In this document: positions 44,284 to 52,059 of the stretch, in pieces
How the letters are laid out: the number at the start of each line of letters is the position of its first letter
How positions within the stretch are numbered: the first letter of the stretch is position 1
Source: Ornithinimicrobium faecis
GTDB lineage: Bacteria > Actinomycetota > Actinomycetes > Actinomycetales > Dermatophilaceae
Assembly: GCF_023923225.1 (NCBI RefSeq)
Contig: NZ_CP099489.1
Location: forward strand, 4,402,001-4,466,000
Reading direction: 5' to 3'
DNA: 64,000 nt
Position numbers and translations under genes: made by a program
The notes under the pieces: generated by a model
Seen by the model: the letters and a program-made list of their open reading frames with translations, nothing else
Told to the model about the DNA's origin: nothing
The model's database searches: none

Positions 44284-45045
44284 ATGACTACCGTGATGAT
44301 GATGGACGCTGCAGATTTCTACACCGGCATCGTGGCCGAGAGCTACGCCCTGCTGAAGTCCGAGGATTTCCCGGCCGAACGTTATGCAGACTTCATTGCC
44401 GCGTCCGGTGAGCCAGCCCTGGAGTTGGGCTGCGGCGACGGCGACCCTCTCCTGGAGTTGCGTCGCCGAGGGTTCGACGTCGAGGGGGTCGATGCCTCCG
44501 CTGATCTGCTGGCGCGCTGCGCTGCCCGGGCCGAGGCTGCCGGCCTCGAGGTAGTGACACACCAGCAGCGCTTCGAGGAGCTGGACCTCAGTCGCTCGTA
44601 TCGCTCGATCTTTCTGGCCGGGCCGACGCTGAATCTGCTGCCCAACGACGACCTGGCGTTGCTGGCACTGCGGCGGGTGCGCGAGCATCTCGCCGACGAC
44701 GGCAGCGTGCTGGTGCCCCTGTGGGTCCCGGCACCGGCCGGTCCGGAGGAATTTGGTGCCGTCCGGGAGGCCACCGCGGACGACGGCAGCCGCCTCACCT
44801 TCGTGGCCCTCAGCGAGGACTACGACGCGCAGCGGCGGACCCGGACGACCGCGGTGCGCTATGGCCGGCACACCGCAGAGGGTGAGGAACTCACCGATCG
44901 GGACTGGGTCATCCACTGGCACACCCAGGAGTCCTTCGCAGGCCTGGCACGCGAGGCCGGCCTGCAGGTCGCGGACCTGACCGACTTGCACGGCAGCCCG
45001 GTCACCGGCGATGAGGAACAGTTCACCTTCACGCTGACGCGCTGA
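44284..45045 (+). CDS. Class I SAM-dependent methyltransferase
   Basis: A 253-residue methyltransferase. Motif I is ALELGCGDGDPLLELRRRG, the acidic motif II is VEGVDASADLL, followed by FEELDLSRSYRSIFLAG and the post-II helix. The C-terminal beta sheet (LTDRDWVIHWHTQESFAGLAREAG) is typical of the Methyltransf_25-type family. Substrate unknown. GAGG lies about 7 bp before ATG 44284. It begins 12 bp from the truncated lactone-oxidase remnant, so it probably came with the event that removed that gene. Confidence 0.88.
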   Translation: MTTVMMMDAADFYTGIVAESYALLKSEDFPAERYADFIAASGEPALELGCGDGDPLLELRRRGFDVEGVDASADLLARCAARAEAAGLEVVTHQQRFEELDLSRSYRSIFLAGPTLNLLPNDDLALLALRRVREHLADDGSVLVPLWVPAPAGPEEFGAVREATADDGSRLTFVALSEDYDAQRRTRTTAVRYGRHTAEGEELTDRDWVIHWHTQESFAGLAREAGLQVADLTDLHGSPVTGDEEQFTFTLTR

Positions 45046-45148
45046 GCCAGGTGACCCGCAGGGGTCGCTGGCGTTGTGTCAGTGCGTGGACCACTGGTCG
45101 ATCGCGGGACTCACGGCGTCAGCGCGCGCACGACCTCGGCCCCTCGGG

Positions 45149-45187
45149 GACGGGTGGATGAGTCGCGTGGTGACTCATCCACCCGTC
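45149..45187. terminator. Perfect 16-bp palindromic hairpin, repeated in part at 49526
   Basis: GACGGGTGGATGAGTC (45149-45164) and its exact complement (45172-45187) flank a 7-base loop. It lies about 100 bp after the methyltransferase stop. The right arm recurs at 49543-49557 next to the minisatellite. It may terminate transcription, but its recurrence suggests a mobile or REP-like palindrome. The rest of 45046-45333 shows nothing recognisable. Confidence 0.6.
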
Positions 45188-45333
45188 TCCGCCTCGGACC
45201 GTCGTTGAGCCAGGGCATTTCACGCTCCGCACGGGTCTCCAGCAACCAGCCGTGGCGGCCATGTCGTCAGCAACCACCCCCTCCACGGCACCCCGGTTGG
45301 ATCGCGCCGCCTCGACCCGACAGACTGATCCTC

Positions 45334-46359
45334 GTGAAAATCGGCATCCTGACCAGCGGGGGCGACTGCCCGGGCCTCAACGCGGTGATCCGCGGCATCG
45401 TGCTCAAGGGCGACAAGGTCTATGAGCACTCCTTCGTCGGCATCCGCGACGGCTATCGCGGACTGGTGGAGGACGACATCTTCACCCTCCCCCGCAAGCA
45501 GGTCCGTGGCCTGTCCAAGCAGGGCGGCACGATTCTGGGCACCTCGCGGATGGGGCCCTACGGCGAGGGGAGCGGCGGCGCCGACCGGGTCAAGGAGGTG
45601 ATGGAGCAGCACGAGATGGACGCCTTCGTCGCCATCGGCGGCGAGGGGACCCTGACCGTCGCGCGGATGCTGCACGAGGAGGGCGTGCCCGTCATCGGCG
45701 TGCCCAAGACCATCGACAACGACCTGTCCGCGACCGACGTCACCTTCGGCTTCGAGACGGCCGTCGCCATCGCCACCGAGTCCATCGACCGCCTGCGCAC
45801 CACCGCCGAGTCCCACCACCGCTGCATGGTCGTGGAGGTGATGGGGCGCGACGCCGGCTGGATCGCGCTCAACGCCGGCATCGCCTCGGGCGCGCACGCG
45901 ATCCTCATCCCGGAGGTGCCGGTCGGCATCGACCAGGTCGCCACCTGGGTGCAGGCCACCGTCAACCGCGGCCGCGCACCGGTCGTCGTGGCCGCCGAGG
46001 GCTTCCGACTGGCCGGCGAGAACGTGTCGGCCAAGCACGGCGTGGACCACATGGGCCGTCCTCGCTTCGGCGGCATCGCCGAGCAGCTCACCCCTCTCAT
46101 CGAGGAGCTGACCGGCATCGAGACCCGCAGCATGACGCTCGGTCACCTGCAGCGCGGAGGTGTCCCCACGTCCTATGACAGGGTCCTGGCCACCCGGTTC
46201 GGAACCGCCGCGATCGACGCCGTGCACCGCAAGGAGTGGGGCACCATGGTCGCGCTCAAGGGCACTGACATCGTCTCGGTCAAGCTCGCCGAGGCGACCA
46301 GCGAGCTCAAGTCCGTGCCGCGGGAGCGGTGGGACGAGGCCGCGATCCTGTTCGGCTGA
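45334..46359 (+). CDS. pfkA: 6-phosphofructokinase (group III type)
   Basis: A 341-residue PFK phosphorylating fructose 6-phosphate in glycolysis. KIGILTSGGDCPGLNAVIRG starts the protein, GGEGTL gives Gly105 and GVPKTIDNDL gives Lys125. Gly at the first position with Lys at the second is the group III pattern of actinobacteria such as Streptomyces coelicolor PFK, which are mainly ATP-dependent. EVMGRDAGWIAL and GHLQRGG are the substrate loops. GTG 45334 is the start; an upstream open frame to 45076 has no conserved residues and spans the hairpin. CAGACT 7 nt upstream could be a leaderless -10. Confidence 0.93.
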   Translation: MKIGILTSGGDCPGLNAVIRGIVLKGDKVYEHSFVGIRDGYRGLVEDDIFTLPRKQVRGLSKQGGTILGTSRMGPYGEGSGGADRVKEVMEQHEMDAFVAIGGEGTLTVARMLHEEGVPVIGVPKTIDNDLSATDVTFGFETAVAIATESIDRLRTTAESHHRCMVVEVMGRDAGWIALNAGIASGAHAILIPEVPVGIDQVATWVQATVNRGRAPVVVAAEGFRLAGENVSAKHGVDHMGRPRFGGIAEQLTPLIEELTGIETRSMTLGHLQRGGVPTSYDRVLATRFGTAAIDAVHRKEWGTMVALKGTDIVSVKLAEATSELKSVPRERWDEAAILFG

Positions 46360-46363
46360 GAAG

Positions 46364-47131
46364 GTGGGCCACCCCGGAGCAACAACCAACCAGCCGTATG
46401 CCGAGTCGCTCGGTCAGCCCGATCCGCGCACCCCGGTGCACCGCCGGCTCCTGTCTCTCGGTGGGGTGGCGGCCGCGCTCGGGGCGACCAACGTCCTGGC
46501 CGCGCCCCGGCTGGGCCGGGTGGCCGCGATGTCCTGGAACCTCGGCACCACCGGTGTGCTCCTCAGCCTCGCTCACTGGGCGGGTGTTGATCGCGCAGCG
46601 ATCGGGCTCGATCGCCACCACCTCCGGCGCGGCCTGATCACCGGCGTCGCCGGCTCGACCGCCATCGCGACGCTGCTGGGCGTGGTGACCGCCACCAGCA
46701 CCGGGCGGGAGCTGCTCGACGACGACCGCGTGGTCAGCGCCACGTGGGTGCAGACGGGAGTGCACGTGAGCGTCTTCATCCCGCTGGGCACGGTGGTCCT
46801 CGAGGAGGTCGCGTTCCGTGGGGTCCTGCCCGCCCTCCTCGACCCCGACGTGCGCTCGGTCCCGGCGACCGTCGTGATCCCAGCCCTGGCCTTCGGCGCG
46901 TGGCACATCCTGTCCAGCCGTGACTTCGTGGCCGCTCACGAACCCAACGCTGAGGGCGGAGCCACCGGCAGTGTCGGCGGCATCGTGATGGCCACGACAG
47001 CGGCAGGCCTCGTGCTGGCCCTGGCCCGCCGACAGGGCAGCCACCTCGCGGCGCCAGCACTGATGCACCTCACGGCCAATGCGCTGGTGACGGTGATCGG
47101 GCGCGTGGTGGGCCGCCGACGCCGGCGCTGA
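46364..47131 (+). CDS. CPBP-family intramembrane metalloprotease
   Basis: A 255-residue membrane protein of about eight helices with the CPBP (ABI/Rce1-like) motifs: EEVAFRGVL (EExxxR), FGAWHIL (FxxxH) and HLTANAL (HxxxN) near the end. Bacterial members act in protein maturation or bacteriocin self-immunity. The GTG at 46364 is the first start after the PFK stop (46357-46359); the ribosome-binding site is weak (AGAAGG overlaps it), so the true start may differ by some residues. It is probably cotranscribed with pfkA. Confidence 0.8.
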   Translation: MGHPGATTNQPYAESLGQPDPRTPVHRRLLSLGGVAAALGATNVLAAPRLGRVAAMSWNLGTTGVLLSLAHWAGVDRAAIGLDRHHLRRGLITGVAGSTAIATLLGVVTATSTGRELLDDDRVVSATWVQTGVHVSVFIPLGTVVLEEVAFRGVLPALLDPDVRSVPATVVIPALAFGAWHILSSRDFVAAHEPNAEGGATGSVGGIVMATTAAGLVLALARRQGSHLAAPALMHLTANALVTVIGRVVGRRRRR

Positions 47132-47209
47132 CACCTGTGGTCCGGTCAGGATCCGCGGCGCGTAAGAAGTGCCACCCGGAGTGTCAGTGCCCACTGCCAG
47201 ACTGAGCGC

Positions 47210-47938
47210 ATGACCCAGACACAGATCGTCCTCGTGCCGGGATTCTGGCTCGGCGCCTGGGCGTGGGACGACGTCGTGCCGCACCTGCGCGACCGGGGCC
47301 ACGACGTCCTGGCTCTCACTCTGCCCGGACTCGACCCGGCCAACAGTCGGCGGGGCGAGGTCACACTGGACGAGCACGCCGAGGCGATCCTCGCAGCCCT
47401 CGACCGCGACGCTGAGCGACGAGTGCTGGTGGTGCACAGCGGCGCCGCAGTGCCGGGGACGATGGTGCTCGACCGGGCCGCTGATCTGGTTGATCATGTC
47501 GTGTTCGTCGACACCGCGCCGGTCCGCGACAGCTTTGCGCTCGCTCCGACCGTCCAGGGTGACGAGCACCCGCTGTCGGCGGCCTGGGACGAGCAGGTCG
47601 AGTCAGGCAGCTTGCGCGACCTCACCGACGATCAGTTGACCACCCTCCGCGAGCGCGCGGTGCCGCAGCCGGCACAGACGGTCCGGGGCACCGCCACGCT
47701 CACGAACCCGCAGCGGCTGGATGTGCCGGGCACGGTCATCTGCACCAGTTTCCCCAGCGCCGACTTCCTGGCCTACGCAGCGCAGGGCGCCGACTTCCTG
47801 GCTGGCCTGAATGACCACCAGCACTTGCGGTTCGTGGACCTGCCGACCGGGCACTGGCCGATGTGGTCGCGCCCGGCGCAGCTGGCCGAGCTCATCGCCG
47901 ACGCAGCTGACCAAGGTGGCGCGGGTGGGCCTGGCTGA
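47210..47938 (+). CDS. Alpha/beta hydrolase (esterase-like)
   Basis: A 242-residue alpha/beta hydrolase. The oxyanion region VLVPGFWLGAWAWDDV is typical, the nucleophile is Ser in VVHSGAAVPG (an elbow lacking the usual G-x-S-x-G first Gly), and the His is in LPTGHWPMWSRP. The substrate is unknown. CAGACT lies 6 nt before the ATG. The stop overlaps the start region of an AraC regulator, and a DinB and a VOC protein follow, an unusual detoxification-style group. Confidence 0.85.
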   Translation: MTQTQIVLVPGFWLGAWAWDDVVPHLRDRGHDVLALTLPGLDPANSRRGEVTLDEHAEAILAALDRDAERRVLVVHSGAAVPGTMVLDRAADLVDHVVFVDTAPVRDSFALAPTVQGDEHPLSAAWDEQVESGSLRDLTDDQLTTLRERAVPQPAQTVRGTATLTNPQRLDVPGTVICTSFPSADFLAYAAQGADFLAGLNDHQHLRFVDLPTGHWPMWSRPAQLAELIADAADQGGAGGPG

Positions 47939-48503
47939 GGAGGACCTCAACCGCCGCATGCTGCGTGCCCGGGACGTGATGGACCGCTCGTATGCCGAGG
48001 CGCTGGACATCCCATCCCTCGCCTCGGTGGCACTTGTCTCGGAGTCGCACTTCATCCGCAGCTTCCGCGCGGTGTTTGGCGAGACCCCGCACCGCTATCT
48101 GCAGCGGCGCCGGGTCGAGCGGGCCATGTTCCTGCTGCGGACCGGCGACCGGCCAGTCACGGAGATCTGTTTCGAGGTCGGCTTCTCCAGCCTCGGCACC
48201 TTCAGCCGGACCTTCTCCGCGATCGTCGGCACGAGTCCGAGTGCCTACCGTCGCCGCGGCCCACTGCCCCACGTGCCGTCGTGTTTCGCGATGCGCTGGG
48301 CGCGACCCTCTGAGCACCTGCCAGCGACGGAGGCCCGACAGGCCTCACCTTCGACACCTGGAGCACCTTCGACGCCCTCAGCAGCTTCGACACGGGAAAT
48401 CGCTGGCTCCGGGCCACTACTGCGCCTACGGTCGCACGATGACGACTTCGACATCGAGCTCGACGCCACCCACCCAACGAGTGGCCCCGCCGGAACAGGG
48501 TGA
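47925..48503 (+). CDS. AraC-family regulator consisting of the DNA-binding domain only
   Basis: A 192-residue protein with the two AraC helix-turn-helix units: IPSLASVALVSESHFIRSFR and VTEICFEVGFSSLGTFSRTF, with GTSPSAYRRR. No effector-binding domain precedes them; the first 20 residues are a short helix. After residue 110 comes a 60-residue Ser/Pro-rich, non-conserved tail that overlaps the next gene by 65 bp in another frame. GTG 47925 is preferred over GTG 47916 because AAGG lies at a usable distance. It overlaps the hydrolase by 14 bp, so it is probably coexpressed with and regulates it. Confidence 0.82.
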   Translation: MGLAEEDLNRRMLRARDVMDRSYAEALDIPSLASVALVSESHFIRSFRAVFGETPHRYLQRRRVERAMFLLRTGDRPVTEICFEVGFSSLGTFSRTFSAIVGTSPSAYRRRGPLPHVPSCFAMRWARPSEHLPATEARQASPSTPGAPSTPSAASTREIAGSGPLLRLRSHDDDFDIELDATHPTSGPAGTG

Positions 48504-48996
48504 CGAGGCCGCGCAGTTGCGCGGCTATGTCGATTTCCTGCGTGACTCGCTGAGGATGAAGGCGGAGGGCCTGACGGCCAAGCAGTTGCACACGCGCCAC
48601 GAGCCGTCGGCTCTCACCCTCGGCGGTCTGCTCAAGCACCTGGCGTTCGTCGAGCACTGGTGGTTTTCCTGCGTCCTGCACGGCAGGGACTTCGCGGAGC
48701 CCTGGGCCTCGGTCGACTGGGACGCCGACGAGGACTGGGACTACAACAGTGCCGCGGCGAACACCCCGGCGGAGCTCTTTGCCCTGTTCGACGCGACGAT
48801 CGCGGAGTCGGACCGGATCACCGATGAAGCGCTGGCCACGCCCGAGGGGCTGGACACGATTGCCGTGCGCCACCCCGCGGACGAGGACCCGGTCAACCTG
48901 CGCTACATCCTTTTGCACATGATTGAGGAGCATGGCCGGCACGCGGGTCACGCCGACCTCATCCGGGAGTCGATCGATGGCTCTACGGGAGAGTGA
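48439..48996 (+). CDS. DinB/DUF664-family (mycothiol transferase-like) protein
   Basis: A 185-residue four-helix bundle. LKHLAFVEHWWFSCVL and LRYILLHMIEEHGRHAGHAD carry the three histidines that bind metal in the DUF664/DinB group, which includes mycothiol- and bacillithiol-dependent transferases. It begins inside the AraC gene (65-bp overlap), in a different frame; the first 25 residues are low-complexity and a later start is possible. It completes a hydrolase-AraC-DinB run. Confidence 0.85.
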   Translation: MTTSTSSSTPPTQRVAPPEQGDEAAQLRGYVDFLRDSLRMKAEGLTAKQLHTRHEPSALTLGGLLKHLAFVEHWWFSCVLHGRDFAEPWASVDWDADEDWDYNSAAANTPAELFALFDATIAESDRITDEALATPEGLDTIAVRHPADEDPVNLRYILLHMIEEHGRHAGHADLIRESIDGSTGE

Positions 48997-49091
48997 GCAG
49001 GATGGCTCCACCGGCGAGTGAGCACACACCCATCTGAAGTGAGCGGTTTTGGATAAGCAGCAGCCCACCGGCCAGCCCTAGTGTCATCAGC

Positions 49092-49532
49092 ATGATCAAG
49101 AACCTGACGATTTCCCAGATCTTCGTGACCGACCAGGACGAGGCCCTGGCCTTCTATGTCAATGTCCTCGGACTTGAGAAGTCCGCCGACATGGACTTCG
49201 GCCCGATGCGATGGCTGACTGTGCGAGTCCCCGGCACGGACCGAGAGATCCTGCTGGAGAAGCCGGGCCCTCCCGGTTACGACCCAGAGACTGCGGAGGC
49301 CGTGCGCGGCATGATCACCAAGGGTGCTGGTGGTGGCACGCTGTTCTTCACCACCGACGACGCGCACGCGGCGCACGCAGAGCTCCGAGCCAAGGGTGTC
49401 GACCTGCCGGAGGAGCCGACGGATCAGCCCTACGGCATCGACTTCGGCTTCCGCGACCCCTCCGGCAATCACATCCGAATGAGCCAGATGCACCCGATGC
49501 CTCCGGAGGGTTACCCGGCCCCCACGGGGTGA
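49092..49532 (+). CDS. VOC-family protein (glyoxalase/dioxygenase superfamily)
   Basis: A 146-residue single VOC domain. ISQIFVTDQDEALAFYVNVL and the terminal GIDFGFRDPSGNHIRMSQ are strongly conserved in the family, and the metal-binding positions include His or Glu in the latter. Substrate unknown. TAGTGT seven nt before the ATG fits a leaderless promoter, so it may be separate from the DinB unit upstream. The TGA lies inside the left arm of a palindrome, followed by the 18-bp minisatellite. Confidence 0.88.
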   Translation: MIKNLTISQIFVTDQDEALAFYVNVLGLEKSADMDFGPMRWLTVRVPGTDREILLEKPGPPGYDPETAEAVRGMITKGAGGGTLFFTTDDAHAAHAELRAKGVDLPEEPTDQPYGIDFGFRDPSGNHIRMSQMHPMPPEGYPAPTG

Positions 49533-49557
49533 GTCGTGCAGTGACTCATCCACCCGT
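49526..49557. repeat. Partial copy of the palindromic element at 45149
   Basis: GGGGTGAGTC (49526-49535) and GACTCATCCACCC (49543-49555) pair around a 7-base loop. The right arm (to ACCCGTC at 49557) is the same as in 45172-45187; the left arm lacks four bases (GGAT) and overlaps the VOC stop codon. Confidence 0.6.
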
Positions 49558-49717
49558 CCCCGGCGAGAGCCCCGTCCCCGGCGAGAGCCCCGTCCCCGGC
49601 GAGAGCCCCGTCCCCGGCGAGAGCCCCGTCCCCGGCGAGAGCCCCGTCCCCGGCGAGAGCCCCGTCCCCGGCGAGAGCCCCGTCCCCGGCTAGAGCCCCG
49701 TCCCCGGCTAGAGCCTC
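49556..49717. repeat. Nine-copy 18-bp minisatellite
   Basis: The unit GTCCCCGGCGAGAGCCCC is repeated nine times from 49556 to 49717. Seven copies are identical; the last two have GGCTAGAG, which places stop codons. The array joins the VOC end to the stop codon of the convergent MFS gene. It is an expected hot spot for copy-number change between strains. Confidence 0.9.
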
Positions 49718-50978
49718 ACCGCGTGGCAGGCACGTCGTCCCGCACCGCATCGGCTCGGATGCTGAAGGTGCGCAGCGGGCGATTGCGCAGCGCGATCCAC
49801 CCGGTGGCCGCCGCGCAGGCCAGCCCGCCAGTGGCCAGAGCGATCGGCGCCGACGTGAGGCCCGCGACGATGCCCGCCCGGAAGTTGCCCACGTCGGGTC
49901 CGGCCACCCCCACGATGTGATCGACCGCCGAGACCCGACCGCGGTGGCTGTCCGGCGTGGCCAGCTGGATCATCAGCCCCCGCGACGTCACGGACACGGT
50001 GTCCGCGGCGCCAGCCACGACCAGGAGCGCCAGCGCCAGCCACAACGGCCCGACCAGGCCGAAGACGCCCAGCGCCACACCCCACACCGCAGCCGCGCCG
50101 AGCTGGATGGGACCGGGCCGATCGGCTCGGGTGACGAGTCCGGAGAACAGGCCTGCCGACATACCGCCGATGGCGATGCAGGACAGGAACAGGCCCAGCG
50201 TCTCCGGGTCACCACCGAAGCGCACCTCGTTGACCAGGGGGAACAGCGCGACCGGCATGGAGAGCAGGGTGGCCGCCAGATCGCTGGCAAAGGACCCCCG
50301 CAGGACGGGCCGCTGCAGGACATAGGTGAACCCGGCGGCGGTCGACCGCAGGTCCGGGCGCGTCCCAGCCCCCTCTGGCGGCATCGAGGGCAGCCGGACG
50401 ATGCCATAGAGCGAGGCCGTCACCATTCCGGCGAAGACGAAGTAGCACACGCCAACACCCCACTGACCGATGATCAGTCCGCCGAGGGCCGGGCCGATCA
50501 GCATCGCGCTCTGGAAGGTCAACATCTGCAGGGCGATGCCGGCCCCCACCTGTTCGGGCCCCAGCAACCGTGGGATGAAGGTGCGGCGGGCCGGGGCACC
50601 CATGGCGTTGGCCGCGCTCTGCGCCGAGACCAGGCCCAGCACGAGCCAGAGGGACTGGACGCCGGCGACGGCCTGGGCCGCAAGCGCCAGACCGGCGAGG
50701 GCCTGCCCGACCGTCGACCAGCGCACGAGGCTGCGGCGGTCCACGGCGTCGGCCAGGGTGCCACCGATCAACCCAAAGATGATGAGCGGGACAGCGTTGG
50801 CCAGCCCGATCGCACCAGTCCAGACCGGGTCGTGCGTCAGGTCCCAGACCTGGAACAGGACGGCGACGACCGCGACCTGACTGCCGAGCGCGCCCAGCAG
50901 GCTGCTCCCCCAGAGCCGGCGGAAGGGTGGGCTCGAGCGCAGTGGGCGCAGGTCCAGCAGGCCCGTGCGCAGCCTCAC
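49716..50978 (-). CDS. MFS transporter (antibiotic-efflux type)
   Basis: A 420-residue transporter of twelve predicted helices; SLLGALGSQVAVVAVLFQVWDLTH and the loop LADAVDRRSLVRWSTVG (motif A) are typical of the drug-efflux and enterobactin-exporter-like branch. The start is GTG, overlapping the MarR stop (GTGA, 50975-50978), so it is translated with its regulator. The stop adjoins the 18-bp minisatellite. Substrate unknown; MarR control suggests export of a small toxic compound. Confidence 0.88.
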   Translation of the reverse strand: MRLRTGLLDLRPLRSSPPFRRLWGSSLLGALGSQVAVVAVLFQVWDLTHDPVWTGAIGLANAVPLIIFGLIGGTLADAVDRRSLVRWSTVGQALAGLALAAQAVAGVQSLWLVLGLVSAQSAANAMGAPARRTFIPRLLGPEQVGAGIALQMLTFQSAMLIGPALGGLIIGQWGVGVCYFVFAGMVTASLYGIVRLPSMPPEGAGTRPDLRSTAAGFTYVLQRPVLRGSFASDLAATLLSMPVALFPLVNEVRFGGDPETLGLFLSCIAIGGMSAGLFSGLVTRADRPGPIQLGAAAVWGVALGVFGLVGPLWLALALLVVAGAADTVSVTSRGLMIQLATPDSHRGRVSAVDHIVGVAGPDVGNFRAGIVAGLTSAPIALATGGLACAAATGWIALRNRPLRTFSIRADAVRDDVPATR

Positions 50979-51514
50979 GAGGTGCTTCCCGGATCGTCGT
51001 GTGCCGTGGGGTCGCCCGAGGCAGACTCGTCACCGGCGTCGTTGGACAGGTGCGAAACGATCCGCTCCAGGAACGGCTTCTTCTCCAACTGGGCGCGCAT
51101 CGCCGCGGTGAACTCGGCCAGTGACACCGGCAGCGCCGCGTCCAGCTCGGCGGCGGCCGCTTCGGTTGCACGCCACTCGTCCTCGAGGAAGGGCACCAGC
51201 TCGCGCCCTCGTGCGGTCAGCTCGACCACTCGTGTGCGGGCGTCCGGCCCGGGCACCGTGTCCACCAGTCCCTCTTGGCGCAGGGCGGAGACGGTCTGGC
51301 TGACCGCGGAGTGCGTGAGGTCCAGGCTCGCGGCCAGGTCCTTGATGGTGAGCGAGCCGGTGTGCGCCAACCGGATCAGCGGATAGGCAAACCGCGGCCG
51401 CAGACTCCCGACGCCGCGCTCGGCATACAGCGCCTGAATGCCCTCCTCCATCGTTTCCTGCACCTCGCGCAGGGGACGCCAGTAGCCGTTCGTGGTGGGA
51501 TCAGCAGATGTCAC
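50975..51514 (-). CDS. MarR-family regulator of the adjacent MFS transporter
   Basis: A 179-residue winged-helix regulator: SLTIKDLAASLDLTHSAVSQTVSAL is the HTH and VPGPDARTRVVELTARG the wing. I start at GTG 51512-51514, not the earlier TTG at 51541, because TATATT sits exactly 6 nt before it, giving a leaderless mRNA, and the upstream codons are part of the operator. It overlaps the MFS gene by 4 bp, so repressor and exporter are coexpressed and the palindrome at 51509 should give autoregulation. Confidence 0.88.
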   Translation of the reverse strand: MTSADPTTNGYWRPLREVQETMEEGIQALYAERGVGSLRPRFAYPLIRLAHTGSLTIKDLAASLDLTHSAVSQTVSALRQEGLVDTVPGPDARTRVVELTARGRELVPFLEDEWRATEAAAAELDAALPVSLAEFTAAMRAQLEKKPFLERIVSHLSNDAGDESASGDPTAHDDPGSTS

Positions 51515-51540
51515 AGCACTAATATAACAGCACTGTGACA
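51509..51540 (-). promoter_or_regulatory. Palindromic MarR operator covering promoter and start codon
   Basis: TGTCACAG (51509-51516) and CTGTGACA (51533-51540) are perfect 8-bp inverted arms with a 16-bp centre holding the -10 (TATATT on the minus strand, 51521-51526). The motif ACAGCACT also occurs twice in direct orientation. The left arm overlaps the GTG start codon of the MarR gene. Repressor binding here would block the promoter directly. Confidence 0.75.
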
Positions 51541-51572
51541 ATGTTCAGATCGTTCTCCAGCCGATGGGATCG

Positions 51573-51929
51573 TCAGCAGTTGCAGAGGCAGAACGGGTGG
51601 CCGGCGGGGTCGAGGTAGACACGAAAGGTCTCGCCCGGCTGGTGCTCGTGCTTGCGAGCGCCCAGCTCCAGGATCGCGGCCTCGGCCACGTCGAGGTCCT
51701 CCACCATCAGGTCCAGGTGCATCTGCTGCGGCGTGCCCTGGCCGGGCCAGTCCGGAGCGGTGAACCCCTCGACCTGCTGGAAGGAGATGCACTGGCCATA
51801 GTCGGACTTGAGGTCGGCCCAACCCTGCGACACCTCAAGTTTCCAGTCCAGGATGCCCGCATAGAAGCGGGCGAGTTGCTCTGGGTCGGGGCAGTCGATG
51901 ACGATGCCGGGATACGTTGCGATAGCCAT
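51573..51929 (-). CDS. Small VOC-family (glyoxalase-like) protein
   Basis: A 118-residue VOC domain: PGIVIDCPDPEQLARFYAGI opens it, QQMHLDLMVEDLDVAEAAIL is the centre and FRVYLDPAGHPFCLCNC the end. The two closing Cys residues are unusual. The family includes dioxygenase-like and resistance proteins; the function is not known. It is on the minus strand, divergent from ilvA. Confidence 0.85.
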   Translation of the reverse strand: MAIATYPGIVIDCPDPEQLARFYAGILDWKLEVSQGWADLKSDYGQCISFQQVEGFTAPDWPGQGTPQQMHLDLMVEDLDVAEAAILELGARKHEHQPGETFRVYLDPAGHPFCLCNC

Positions 51930-52059
51930 GGTTTCGACAGTAGACCCGGTCCAGAACGGTGTCCTTCCGCTTTTCAGAAGGAGCGCTCGAGTGGAGGTAC
52001 CGGGTTAAATTCGGGCGCCCGTCGCGCAGTGCCGCAGTGCCTGCGTGACACGATGAACC

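Noticed and set aside
45076..45333. N-terminal extension of phosphofructokinase
   Set aside because: The open frame crosses a perfect hairpin and contains no conserved residues; family homology starts at GTG 45334.
51930..52059. T-box or attenuator before ilvA
   Set aside because: No T-box bulge sequence, leader peptide or strong terminator can be seen in this 130-bp gap.
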